From assembly GCA_004555335.1 (NCBI GenBank), contig SFII01000058.1, forward strand, positions 1 through 8,483: a stretch of DNA of 8,483 bases, given 5' to 3'. Position numbers and translations under genes: made by a program. Within the stretch, counting starts at the first letter, position 1, and every line of letters begins with the position of its first letter. The notes below the pieces were generated by a model. The model saw only the letters and a program-made list of their open reading frames with translations. It did not search any database and was not told where the DNA came from. This document shows, one piece after another, positions 1 to 5,601 of the stretch. Source of the stretch: Coriobacteriaceae bacterium (GTDB taxonomy: Bacteria > Actinomycetota > Coriobacteriia > Coriobacteriales > Eggerthellaceae).

Positions 1-1
1 T

Positions 2-784
2 CGTGTGCGCGACCTGGACGCTTACCTGAACACCGAAATCGAAGCACGCGTTATCGAGATGGATCGCAACCGCAACAATGTTGTTCTGTCCCGTCGCGTT
101 CTGCTGGAAGAAGGCCGCAGGAACGAGCGTTCCGAAATCCTCTCCAAGCTTTCCAAGGGCATGCGCCTCAAGGGCAGCGTTTCCTCTATCGTCGACTTCG
201 GTGCATTCGTTGACCTGGGCGGCATCGACGGTCTGGTTCACATCTCCGAGCTCTCCTGGAGCCACGTCAACCATCCTTCCGAGGTTGTCAAGGTTGGCGA
301 CGAGGTCGAGGTCGAGGTCCTGGATGTCGACCTGCAGCGCGAGCGCATCTCCCTGGGTCTGAAGCAGACCACCGAAGATCCCTGGACCAAGCTCGTTGAG
401 AGCTATCCCGTTGGCAGCATCGTCGACGGCAAGGTCACCAAGACCGTTCCCTTCGGTGCATTCGTCCAGCTCGGCCCCAACGTCGAGGGTCTGGTCCACA
501 TCTCCGAGATGGCCAACAAGCACATCGACGCTTCCACTCAGGTTGTCCACGCTGGCGACGAAGTCAAGGTCAAGGTTATGGACATCAACACCGAGCGTCG
601 TCGCATCAGCCTGTCCATGAAGGCTGCAGCCGAAGATCTGGGCATCGAAATCGCCGTTGCCGATCCCGATCCTGCAACCCTGGCAGAAAAGGCAGCTCGT
701 CAGGCAAAGCGCGCTGCTGAGCGCGCAGCCGAGGCAGAGAAGGCCGAGGCAGCTGAAGCTGAGACCGAAGAAGCAGCTGAATAA
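2..784 (+). CDS. rpsA: 30S ribosomal protein S1, C-terminal part (5' end outside window)
   Basis: Ribosomal protein S1 binds mRNA on the small subunit and helps its docking for initiation. About 260 residues are visible. Counting from the Val codon at 5, residues 2-31 finish one S1 (OB-fold) domain. Two full S1 domains follow at about 52-120 and 136-206, each with the typical FGAFV and GLVHISE blocks and an RISL(G/S)(L/M)K ending. An Ala/Glu/Lys-rich tail covers about 212-259, as is common in actinobacterial S1. The frame is open to the window edge and the first visible residues are already inside a domain, so the GTG at 5 is not the true start. The stop is TAA at 782-784, and a strong terminator follows 25 bases later. 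The identification is secure, but the total number of S1 domains cannot be seen. Confidence 0.95.
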   Translation, partial: RVRDLDAYLNTEIEARVIEMDRNRNNVVLSRRVLLEEGRRNERSEILSKLSKGMRLKGSVSSIVDFGAFVDLGGIDGLVHISELSWSHVNHPSEVVKVGDEVEVEVLDVDLQRERISLGLKQTTEDPWTKLVESYPVGSIVDGKVTKTVPFGAFVQLGPNVEGLVHISEMANKHIDASTQVVHAGDEVKVKVMDINTERRRISLSMKAAAEDLGIEIAVADPDPATLAEKAARQAKRAAERAAEAEKAEAAEAETEEAAE

Positions 785-809
785 GCTGGTCTGATTCATA
801 AGGCTTTTC

Positions 810-845
810 GAGGGAACCGCCACTCGGGCGGTTCCCTCTTTCTAT
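810..845 (+). terminator. Rho-independent terminator after rpsA
   Basis: A perfect 12-bp stem pairs GAGGGAACCGCC (810-821) with GGCGGTTCCCTC (827-838) around a 5-base loop. The T-rich run TTTCTAT follows. It lies 25 bases after the rpsA stop and ends that transcript. The left flank GCTTTTCGA (803-811) recurs before the rplL terminator. Confidence 0.9.
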
Positions 846-922
846 AAGCGGGCGTACTTCGTGTTCGGTAACGGTTCGTCTTGCTTTCGCCTGTTCGTGG
901 GGCCCTCCCAAGCCTGCTCGAA

Positions 923-928
923 TATAAT
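923..928 (+). promoter_or_regulatory. Putative -10 element for the 960-2966 gene
   Basis: A perfect TATAAT hexamer lies 31 bases before the ATG at 960, after the rpsA terminator, so the gene probably has its own promoter. No good -35 hexamer lies at 16-18 bp spacing (the sequence there is GGGCCC-like), and there is no extended -10 TG. The start of transcription would be near 934-936. The hexamer alone supports this call. Confidence 0.5.
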
Positions 929-959
929 GACCGGACACACAGAATCGAAGGGGATTTCT

Positions 960-2966
960 ATGGATCAGAATTCTATGGACGAATTCTTCCGTATGGTTGG
1001 ATTCGATCCGGACAAGCAAGGTGGATCTTCGGGGAAAACGGGATCTGCCGGCAATGTCTATGATGTCGACGCCTCCGAGCCCGAAAGCGTGGGAGGCGAC
1101 ACAGGAGGAAACGGGCGCAGAAGGAAGCATGCTTCCCGTCCGCAGGGCGGGAACGTGGGCGATTTCTTCCAAACGATGTTCGAAAAAGGTGGTAATGACG
1201 GCAAGGAAAAGAAGCCGAGCTTCGTCTGGGACGTCGATTTGGTGAAGAAGTGGGGCAAGCGCGGCGTCGCTATCGCCGTTATCGTCCTGCTGCTCGTGCT
1301 CGCCTTCAGCTATTGGTGGTTCCATCCCTCGCTGAGCTTCAGGAGCGCGGATTTCTGGGCTGCCCTGCTTGTATTTATCGTGCTGCCCCTGTTCATCCTC
1401 TTCAGGACCCTCAGCTTCAGGGCCCAGAAGGGGACGAAGAAGCATGCCCCCAGCGAAGGCAGGGCGAAGGCGTTCAAGTTCGCCAGCTTCGTCCCCCTGG
1501 CGGTGGCGTTGTTCTTCGTTGTAGGCACGATTGCGGCATGGTCGTTCTGGCCGGGCAATGCCGAGCGTTATTCCAGTATCCTGACCGTTGAAGAAGGCGA
1601 TTTCGCCGAAGAGATCGAAGAAGTGGATTACAACTCCATTCCCGTGATCGACCGCTCGTCTGCGATCATCCTGGGTAACAGGACATTGGGCGAGATCCCC
1701 GAATACGTCAGCCAGTTCGAGATCTCGAACGTGTATTCCCAGATCAACTATCAGGGCAGGCCCGTTCGCGTCAGCCCCCTGGAATATGCCGACTTCTTCA
1801 AGTGGTTCACGAACAAGGACAACGGCATTCCCGCCTACGTGCTTGTCGACATGGCGAGCCAGGATACCAAGATCGTGCGTCTCGAGCAGCCCATCCGCTA
1901 CGTTCAGAGCGATCCCTTCTTCAATAACATCGATCGCTACGTGCAGCTGAAGTACCCCACGTACCTGTTCGAGGAAAAGGCGTTCGAAATCGATGAGGAT
2001 GGCACTCCCTGGTGGGTATGCCCGGTACAGACCCGCACTATCGGCCTGTTCGGCGGCGAGACCATCAGCAGGGTGGTCCTGGTGAATGCCTGCACGGGCG
2101 AGACCCAGGACTACGCCATCGAGGATTGCCCCCAGTGGGTCGATCGTGCGTATCCCAGCGAGCTTTTGATCCAGCAGTACAACTGGCGCGGTGCCCTTCA
2201 GAACGGCTGGCTCAATTCCTGGATCGGACAGTCCGGAGTGGTTAAGACCACCCCGGGTGTCGATGGCCAGGTCGGATACAACTACATCGCGAAAGACGAT
2301 GACGTCTGGGTGTACACCGGCGTGACTTCTGCTACATCAGACGATGCTATCGTGGGCTTCGTCTTGGCGAACCAGCGTACCGGCGACGCCCGCTACTACA
2401 AGGTGGCGGGTGCCACGGAGGCTTCCGCGATGGCGTCCGCCGAAGGCCAGGTCCAGAACCTGAAGTACGAGGCGACCTTCCCCTTGCTGCTCAACATCAA
2501 CGGCCAACCCACGTATTTCATGGCCTTGAAGGACAGCGCGGGCTTGGCGAAGAAGTTCGCCATGCTCGACATCCAGCGCTACCAGAATGTTGCCGTCGGT
2601 GATACCGTCAGCGAATGCCAGAAGACCTACAAGGCGCTCCTTGCAACGAATGGCGCACTCGAGGGTTCCGATGTGGCGGATGATTCCCTGCTGAAGACAT
2701 CGGGCACCATCAAGGTCATGACCGAAGCGGTGATCGATGGCAATTCCCACTTCTATCTGACGCTCGACGGGGTCAGCGGCGTGTTCGACTGCGCGCTGCC
2801 CGGCCAGCTTGAAGTGGTTGCGTACTCGGTAGGCGACAAGATCACCTTGGAGTACATCGAGGGCGATCCCACCAATTCGGTCCAGTCCATCGGGGGGTCG
2901 TCTGCTGACGACAAGAAGGACGAAAAGGATGCCACCGACGAAGAGGAGGAAGCCCAATCCGCCTAA
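960..2966 (+). CDS. Unrecognised multi-pass membrane protein with a large C-terminal exported domain
   Basis: I do not recognise a named family; the protein has 668 residues. The start is the ATG at 960, preceded by AAGGGGA at 948-954 with a 5-base spacer. The frame is open upstream to a GTG at 861, but that would begin before the TATAAT and lacks a ribosome site. Residues 1-100 are polar and probably cytoplasmic, with two similar short patches, EFFRMV (8-13) and DFFQTMF (68-74). Hydrophobic segments at about 102-121, 131-152 and 174-197 are likely transmembrane helices. Residues 198-645 form a large folded region rich in aromatic residues. Two stretches in it resemble PepSY-like beta hairpins (VLVNACTGETQDYAI near 373-387; FVLANQRTGDARYYKV near 467-482), which is only an inference. 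Five Cys (354, 378, 390, 553, 611) lie in this region. The tail 648-668 is Asp/Glu/Lys-rich. Three helices with a basic cytoplasmic loop (153-173) would put the C-terminal region outside. No clear terminator follows the stop, so transcripts may run into the rplJ leader. Confidence 0.85.
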   Translation: MDQNSMDEFFRMVGFDPDKQGGSSGKTGSAGNVYDVDASEPESVGGDTGGNGRRRKHASRPQGGNVGDFFQTMFEKGGNDGKEKKPSFVWDVDLVKKWGKRGVAIAVIVLLLVLAFSYWWFHPSLSFRSADFWAALLVFIVLPLFILFRTLSFRAQKGTKKHAPSEGRAKAFKFASFVPLAVALFFVVGTIAAWSFWPGNAERYSSILTVEEGDFAEEIEEVDYNSIPVIDRSSAIILGNRTLGEIPEYVSQFEISNVYSQINYQGRPVRVSPLEYADFFKWFTNKDNGIPAYVLVDMASQDTKIVRLEQPIRYVQSDPFFNNIDRYVQLKYPTYLFEEKAFEIDEDGTPWWVCPVQTRTIGLFGGETISRVVLVNACTGETQDYAIEDCPQWVDRAYPSELLIQQYNWRGALQNGWLNSWIGQSGVVKTTPGVDGQVGYNYIAKDDDVWVYTGVTSATSDDAIVGFVLANQRTGDARYYKVAGATEASAMASAEGQVQNLKYEATFPLLLNINGQPTYFMALKDSAGLAKKFAMLDIQRYQNVAVGDTVSECQKTYKALLATNGALEGSDVADDSLLKTSGTIKVMTEAVIDGNSHFYLTLDGVSGVFDCALPGQLEVVAYSVGDKITLEYIEGDPTNSVQSIGGSSADDKKDEKDATDEEEEAQSA

Positions 2967-3041
2967 TCCGGCCTCTCGACAGGCGCTTTGGAGCCAATTG
3001 TGTTGAAGAAGCGGAGAAATATGCTTCCAAGCGAGTCGACC

Positions 3042-3070
3042 TTGAGTTGGATGACTGCTTCTGGCAGAAT
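3042..3070 (+). promoter_or_regulatory. Putative promoter of rplJ-rplL
   Basis: TTGAGT (3042-3047) and CAGAAT (3065-3070) are separated by exactly 17 bases. The -10 is preceded by TG at 3062-3063, an extended -10 arrangement. Each hexamer matches 4 of 6 consensus bases. Transcription would start near 3077, giving a leader of about 213 bases before rplJ. A weaker alternative is TTGTGT (2998-3003), 16 bases, then TATGCT (3020-3025). Confidence 0.55.
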
Positions 3071-3107
3071 GTAACAGCTGCTGAAAAGCAGTACTGAGTG
3101 TTCATCA

Positions 3108-3175
3108 GTTCCGCTGCCGAAGACAGTTGGCACCGAAAGGTTTAATCGCGAAAGCGGCCCACCGAGGTGGTCGAA
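3108..3175 (+). ncRNA. Ribosomal protein L10 leader RNA
   Basis: The segment GCTGCCGAAGACAGTTGGC begins near 3113. It is followed by two GNRA-capped mini-hairpins, ACC-GAAA-GGT (3132-3141) and CGC-GAAA-GCG (3147-3156). Then CCAC (3159-3162) pairs with GTGG (3167-3170). This layout just upstream of rplJ resembles the known L10 leader family, the binding site for the L10-(L12)n complex in bacterial autoregulation. The location, the GCCGAAGACAG-like block and the attenuator immediately downstream agree with this. The edges are approximate. A covariance-model search with the Rfam L10_leader model would settle it. Confidence 0.75.
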
Positions 3176-3189
3176 AAGTCAAGCGCTTC

Positions 3190-3225
3190 ACGACCCCTGC
3201 TGTCCTAGATAGCAGGGGTCGTTTT
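3190..3225 (+). terminator. Attenuator (intrinsic terminator) in the rplJ leader
   Basis: A perfect 12-bp stem pairs ACGACCCCTGCT (3190-3201) with AGCAGGGGTCGT (3211-3222) around a 9-base loop. TTTT completes at 3225. It stands 65 bases before the rplJ start and directly after the L10 leader, so it is best read as an attenuator that sets read-through into rplJ-rplL. GGTCG (3169-3173) can pair with CGACC (3191-3195), which would break the terminator stem and so act as an antiterminator. Confidence 0.85.
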
Positions 3226-3279
3226 CATTCGTGGTTGCGATCCCTCCATGCGCGGAACGCGAGCGTGTTTTGGAAGGAG

Positions 3280-3302
3280 GTGCACGAACATGGCATGTGC
3301 AC
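3280..3302 (+). promoter_or_regulatory. Hairpin enclosing the rplJ start codon
   Basis: Two copies of the self-complementary GTGCAC, at 3280-3285 and 3297-3302, can form a 6-bp stem. Its 11-base loop contains the ATG at 3290-3292. The stem begins at the last bases of the Shine-Dalgarno run GGAAGGAGGTG (3272-3282). It could mask or present the start site. Whether it forms in the cell is unknown. Confidence 0.4.
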
Positions 3303-3775
3303 AGAACGTAGCCAATCTTGAAAAGGTCAAGGCAGACCTGCGGGATGTAACCGCTGTCTGGGTTGTCGACTACCGCGGCCTGACCGTTAAGGAAGTCGAG
3401 CAGCTTCGCCGTGATGTCCGTGCTGCTGAGGGCGCGATGAAGGTTTACAAGAACACCTTGGTCAAGCGTGCTCTGGCAGACATGGAAATGGCCGACATGG
3501 ACTCCATCCTGGAAGGACCTTCTGCTTTCGTCTTCACGACTGGCGACCCCGTTGCTCCTGCAAAGGCCCTGAAGGACTTTGCAAAGCAGAATGAGAACCT
3601 GGTGCTCAAGGGCGGCATCATGGACGGTCAGTTCCAGGATGCAGCAGCATTCGAGCAGATCGCTTCCCTGCCTTCTCGCGACCAGCTTCTCGGCCAGATC
3701 GCATGCTCCCTCACCGGAGTTGCCTCTCAGCTGGCAATCGCTATCGGCGAGATGTCCGAAAAGGACGCTGCCTAA
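3290..3775 (+). CDS. rplJ: 50S ribosomal protein L10
   Basis: L10 is the base of the ribosomal stalk. It binds 23S rRNA and carries L12 dimers on its C-terminal helix. The product is 161 residues, close to the usual 165-175. The N-terminal RNA-binding domain shows the family blocks VDYRGLTVKEVEQLRRDVR and VYKNTLVKRAL, then GPSAFVF and LKGGIMDG. The C-terminal part is Ala-rich and lacks the acidic extension of longer homologues. The start is the ATG at 3290, preceded by the very strong ribosome site GGAAGGAGGTG (3272-3282) with 7 bases between. An in-frame ATG at 3248 has no ribosome site and would add 14 residues unlike L10. rplL follows 83 bases later. Regulation is expected through the leader RNA and attenuator upstream. 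Confidence 0.97.
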   Translation: MACAQNVANLEKVKADLRDVTAVWVVDYRGLTVKEVEQLRRDVRAAEGAMKVYKNTLVKRALADMEMADMDSILEGPSAFVFTTGDPVAPAKALKDFAKQNENLVLKGGIMDGQFQDAAAFEQIASLPSRDQLLGQIACSLTGVASQLAIAIGEMSEKDAA

Positions 3776-3821
3776 GCGTATTCGGCCACACGGCCGCCTG
3801 ATTTATCTTGAAATGAATGAC

Positions 3822-3840
3822 GTTGCCTGATTCAGGCAAC
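3822..3840 (+). promoter_or_regulatory. Hairpin between rplJ and rplL
   Basis: GTTGCCTG (3822-3829) pairs perfectly with CAGGCAAC (3833-3840) around a 3-base loop. It ends 4 bases before the rplL ribosome site GAAAGGA (3845-3851). No T-run follows, so it is not a terminator. It could be an RNA processing or stabilising element that helps L12 to be made in excess over L10; that role is inferred. A smaller GGCC-ACAC-GGCC hairpin lies at about 3784-3795. Confidence 0.5.
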
Positions 3841-3858
3841 CGTTGAAAGGACACAATA

Positions 3859-4227
3859 ATGGCTCTCACCAACGAAGAGATCATTGCCGCTCTGGGTGAA
3901 AAGACCCTCCTCGAGCTGGCTGAACTGCGCGACCAGATCTGCGAGACCTTCGGCGTAACCGCTACCGCTGCTGTTGCAGTTGCTGCTGGCGACGCTGGCG
4001 CTGCTGCTGAGGAGCAGAGCGAATTCGACGTTATCCTGGAAGGCTTCGGCGACAACAAGATCGCTGTCATCAAGGTCGTCCGCGAGGTTACCGGCCTGGG
4101 CCTGAAGGAAGCAAAGGCTCTGGTAGACGGCGCTCCCGCACCTCTGGCAGAGGCTGTTGCAAAGGACAAGGCAGAGGAAATGAAGACCAAGCTGGAAGAG
4201 GCTGGCGCTGCTGTAACCCTGAAGTAA
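3859..4227 (+). CDS. rplL: 50S ribosomal protein L7/L12
   Basis: L12 forms the mobile stalk dimers that recruit and stimulate translation GTPases. The product is 122 residues, typical of the family. Residues 1-32 are the helical N-terminal dimerisation and L10-binding domain. Residues 33-52 are an Ala/Gly-rich flexible hinge. Residues 53-122 are the globular C-terminal domain with the hallmark run [19 protein letters not shown] and the LVDGAP loop that contacts elongation factors. The ATG at 3859 is preceded by GAAAGGA (3845-3851) with a 7-base spacer. It is the second gene of the rplJ-rplL unit and is followed by its own terminator. Confidence 0.98.
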   Translation: MALTNEEIIAALGEKTLLELAELRDQICETFGVTATAAVAVAAGDAGAAAEEQSEFDVILEGFGDNKIAVIKVVREVTGLGLKEAKALVDGAPAPLAEAVAKDKAEEMKTKLEEAGAAVTLK

Positions 4228-4253
4228 ATTCAGCTTTGCACAATTGCTTTTCG

Positions 4254-4283
4254 AAGGAAGCCGCGTAATGCGGCTTCCTTTTC
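4254..4283 (+). terminator. Rho-independent terminator after rplL
   Basis: An 11-bp perfect stem pairs AAGGAAGCCGC (4254-4264) with GCGGCTTCCTT (4270-4280) around loop GTAAT. The T-run at 4279-4282 follows. It separates rplJ-rplL from the ferredoxin gene, so rpoB is not co-transcribed here as it is in many bacteria. CTTTTCG occurs on both sides of the stem (4247-4253 and 4278-4284). Confidence 0.92.
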
Positions 4284-4553
4284 GTATGGGTGCATTCCAA
4301 CATCCGTGTACTCGGGTTCGGTTTGCAGGGCCTTCCGGTAACGGGTGGGATCACGTGTTTCTGTGATGTTTCCGCCTGCTTTCCGAGCTCGAGGATGCCC
4401 AAGTCCCGCTCGGTTGCCCCGGATGGCAGCTGCCTTCTCCGTTCGGCAGCCTGTCGAATATTTTGCCGTAACCGCGTGAAGCGGGCTTGTTTTGCGCTAT
4501 CATCTGCAAAGCGTTCCTTATCGGGACGCATTGAAGGAGACCTATTACAGATT
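4284..4553 (+). other. Gene-free region upstream of the ferredoxin gene
   Basis: About 270 bases hold no credible gene. The frame of the ferredoxin is open back to 4290, but that stretch has no family-like sequence and no ribosome site. Visible elements are an inverted repeat ATCAC (4350-4354) / GTGAT (4363-4367), a short CCGC/GCGG hairpin (4472-4484) and a possible -10, TATCAT (4498-4503), with no convincing -35. It probably holds the ferredoxin promoter and an untranslated leader. Confidence 0.5.
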
Positions 4554-4568
4554 GAAGGGATGGATATC

Positions 4569-4748
4569 ATGGCATATCCCGTTGTCAACGAAGCAGATTG
4601 CTGCGGTTGCGAAACTTGCGTCGACGCCTGCCCCAATGGCGCTCTGGAAATCGTGGACGGCATCGCAAAGCTGGCTAATCCTGACGACTGCATCGAGTGC
4701 GGCGTTTGCGTAGGCGAGTGCCCCACCGAGTGCATCACCATGGACTAA
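4569..4748 (+). CDS. Small 2[4Fe-4S] ferredoxin
   Basis: This is a low-potential cytoplasmic electron carrier of the clostridial/bacterial type, with 59 residues. It has two classical cluster motifs: C11-x2-C14-x2-C17-x3-C21-P and C41-x2-C44-x2-C47-x3-C51-P. These give eight Cys ligands for two [4Fe-4S] clusters with the usual internal symmetry. An additional Cys12 sits next to the first ligand. The ATG at 4569 is chosen because GAAGGGA (4554-4560) lies 8 bases before it. An in-frame ATG at 4560 overlaps that ribosome site and would add only MDI. It is monocistronic, with a terminator 31 bases after the stop. Its partners cannot be told from the neighbours. A role in giving electrons to the radical-SAM protein NrdG is possible but unsupported, since the genes only converge. 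Confidence 0.95.
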   Translation: MAYPVVNEADCCGCETCVDACPNGALEIVDGIAKLANPDDCIECGVCVGECPTECITMD

Positions 4749-4779
4749 TCGACGATTCCGATTTTCCATACACGAAACG

Positions 4780-4806
4780 AAACCGCCCGGTTCCCGGGCG
4801 GTTTTT
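4780..4806 (+). terminator. Rho-independent terminator after the ferredoxin gene
   Basis: AAACCGCCCGG (4780-4790) pairs perfectly with CCGGGCGGTTT (4794-4804) around a 3-base loop. The T-run TTTTT is at 4802-4806. It is very stable and well placed after the ferredoxin stop. Confidence 0.93.
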
Positions 4807-4848
4807 GCGTTCTCCGGCCCTTTGCGGGAAGGCGGGCCCTCGGGCGCG

Positions 4849-4874
4849 AAAAAAGCGTCACCTGGGGCGACGCT
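4849..4874 (-). terminator. Rho-independent terminator of nrdD-nrdG
   Basis: Read on the minus strand, AGCGTCGCC (4874-4866) pairs with GGTGACGCT (4862-4854) around a 3-base loop. One pair is G-U. Six T residues (4854-4849) follow. The lone A-C mismatch on the plus strand becomes G-U only on the minus strand, so the signal works for the nrdG side. It is 83 bases after the nrdG stop and separate from the converging ferredoxin terminator. Confidence 0.85.
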
Positions 4875-4883
4875 CTTAGGGAT

Positions 4884-4925
4884 GCATGCTCCGTGCCCTA
4901 CCGCCATAGTCGCCCTACGCATGCT
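4884..4925. repeat. Nested short direct repeats downstream of nrdG
   Basis: GCATGCT occurs at 4884-4890 and 4919-4925. Between them GCCCTAC occurs at 4895-4901 and 4912-4918. The outer repeat contains the palindrome GCATGC. The second copies of both units are directly adjacent. The block lies between the nrdG stop and its terminator, so it would be in the 3' untranslated RNA. No function is assigned. Confidence 0.5.
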
Positions 4926-4956
4926 ATCGGGCTTTCTGGGGCGAACTGGGCGGCGT

Positions 4957-5505
4957 CTACATGGTGTGGGTGGAATACACCTCTTCGTCTTCCCAGAGCA
5001 CCGCAGAGCCCGTTTCCAGGCTTTTGGGAATGTCGAGCAGACGCTGGTTGGAAGATCCCCTGAAGCGCAGCGTGATATCTTTCAACTCCTGCATGAACAG
5101 TCCGTCCACCATCACATCCAGGCAGGAAAGCAGATCATTGGTGCATTCCGTGTGGCGGTTGCTTGCGGGGTCCAGAAGATCTTCCAGGGTGTCTCCCGTA
5201 TACAGCCAGATGGTCTTTTGGGGATAAGCCTGCTTCACTCGTTGCAGGAACGGCGCGAGCGTCCATTGGTTTCGGGGCTCCATGGGCTCGCCTCCCAGCA
5301 CCGCCAGTCCCGCGATATAGTCCGGCTCCAGGCTCTCGATGATCTGCCGTTCGGTCTCATGGGTGAATTCCTCTCCGAAATCGAAGCTCCAGGTTTCCGG
5401 CTGGAAGCAGCCTTTGCAGTGGTGCGTGCATCCGGATACGAAAAGGGTCGTGCGCACGCCGGTGCCGTTGGCGATGTCGAAGTATTTTATGGCTGCGTAT
5501 TTCAC
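4957..5505 (-). CDS. nrdG: Anaerobic ribonucleotide reductase activating protein (radical SAM)
   Basis: NrdG cleaves S-adenosylmethionine at a [4Fe-4S] cluster and abstracts hydrogen from the NrdD glycine to form the glycyl radical. The product is 182 residues, slightly longer than E. coli NrdG (about 154). The start of the protein is typical of the family: YAAIKYFDIANGTGVRTTLF. The radical-SAM cysteines are C26-x3-C30-x2-C33 in SGCTHHCKGCF. The SAM-binding GGEP is at 71-74, and the conserved RFRGSSNQRLLDI lies at about 148-160. The start is the GTG at 5505-5503, with AGAGGGAG (5520-5513) placed 7 bases before it. An in-frame TTG at 5553 lies inside a strong hairpin and would add 16 residues absent from typical NrdG. 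It lies 96 bases after the nrdD stop, in the same operon. Confidence 0.96.
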   Translation of the reverse strand: MKYAAIKYFDIANGTGVRTTLFVSGCTHHCKGCFQPETWSFDFGEEFTHETERQIIESLEPDYIAGLAVLGGEPMEPRNQWTLAPFLQRVKQAYPQKTIWLYTGDTLEDLLDPASNRHTECTNDLLSCLDVMVDGLFMQELKDITLRFRGSSNQRLLDIPKSLETGSAVLWEDEEVYSTHTM

Positions 5506-5538
5506 GGGTTCGCTCCCTCTGCTCGATTTCCTATGCGA

Positions 5539-5577
5539 AAGGAGGGAACCCAAGCATGCGGCCTGCGTTCCCTCCTT
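5539..5577 (-). promoter_or_regulatory. Strong hairpin between nrdD and nrdG
   Basis: On the minus strand AAGGAGGGAAC (5577-5567) pairs perfectly over 11 bp with GTTCCCTCCTT (5549-5539). The loop has 17 bases. Only TTTCG follows, so termination would be partial at best. The left arm contains a consensus-like AAGGAGG that would be hidden in the stem. The start of nrdG is 33 bases further on with its own ribosome site. Likely roles are partial attenuation or protection of nrdD mRNA, giving less NrdG than NrdD; this is inferred. Confidence 0.6.
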
Positions 5578-5601
5578 GATGCGATTGCTATGCGCTTGTT
5601 C

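Larger units (their letters stand above)
2967..3289 (+). other. Gene-free 323-base region: rplJ promoter and leader
   Basis: No credible coding sequence is present. The first 75 bases hold a weak hairpin, GAAGC (3008-3012) with GCTTC (3023-3027), that has no T-run and does not look like a terminator. The rest holds a promoter (3042-3070), a small CTGCT/AGCAG hairpin with a GAAA loop (3078-3091), the L10-type leader RNA, an attenuator and the rplJ ribosome site. These are listed separately. Confidence 0.8.

Noticed and set aside
861..959. An upstream GTG start giving a 701-residue version of the membrane protein
   Set aside because: The GTG lies upstream of the TATAAT and has no ribosome site. 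The ATG at 960 has AAGGGGA at good spacing.
606..1445. A 279-codon minus-strand open frame over the rpsA end and the membrane-protein start
   Set aside because: It crosses the rpsA terminator and the promoter region, has no ribosome site, and its translation resembles no family.
4340..4357. A T-box-like string, GGGTGGGATCACG, upstream of the ferredoxin gene
   Set aside because: It matches the T-box core at all but two positions. There is not enough space for a Stem I after the rplL terminator, no terminator follows it, and a ferredoxin is not a usual T-box target.
4088..4741. A 217-codon minus-strand open frame over the rplL end, intergenic region and ferredoxin
   Set aside because: It overlaps two certain genes and the rplL terminator, with no protein-family features. 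The intergenic portion alone does not look coding.
5506..5553. A TTG start for nrdG at 5553
   Set aside because: It sits inside the intercistronic hairpin and adds 16 residues not seen in NrdG. The GTG at 5505 has a well-placed ribosome site and gives the family's usual N-terminus.
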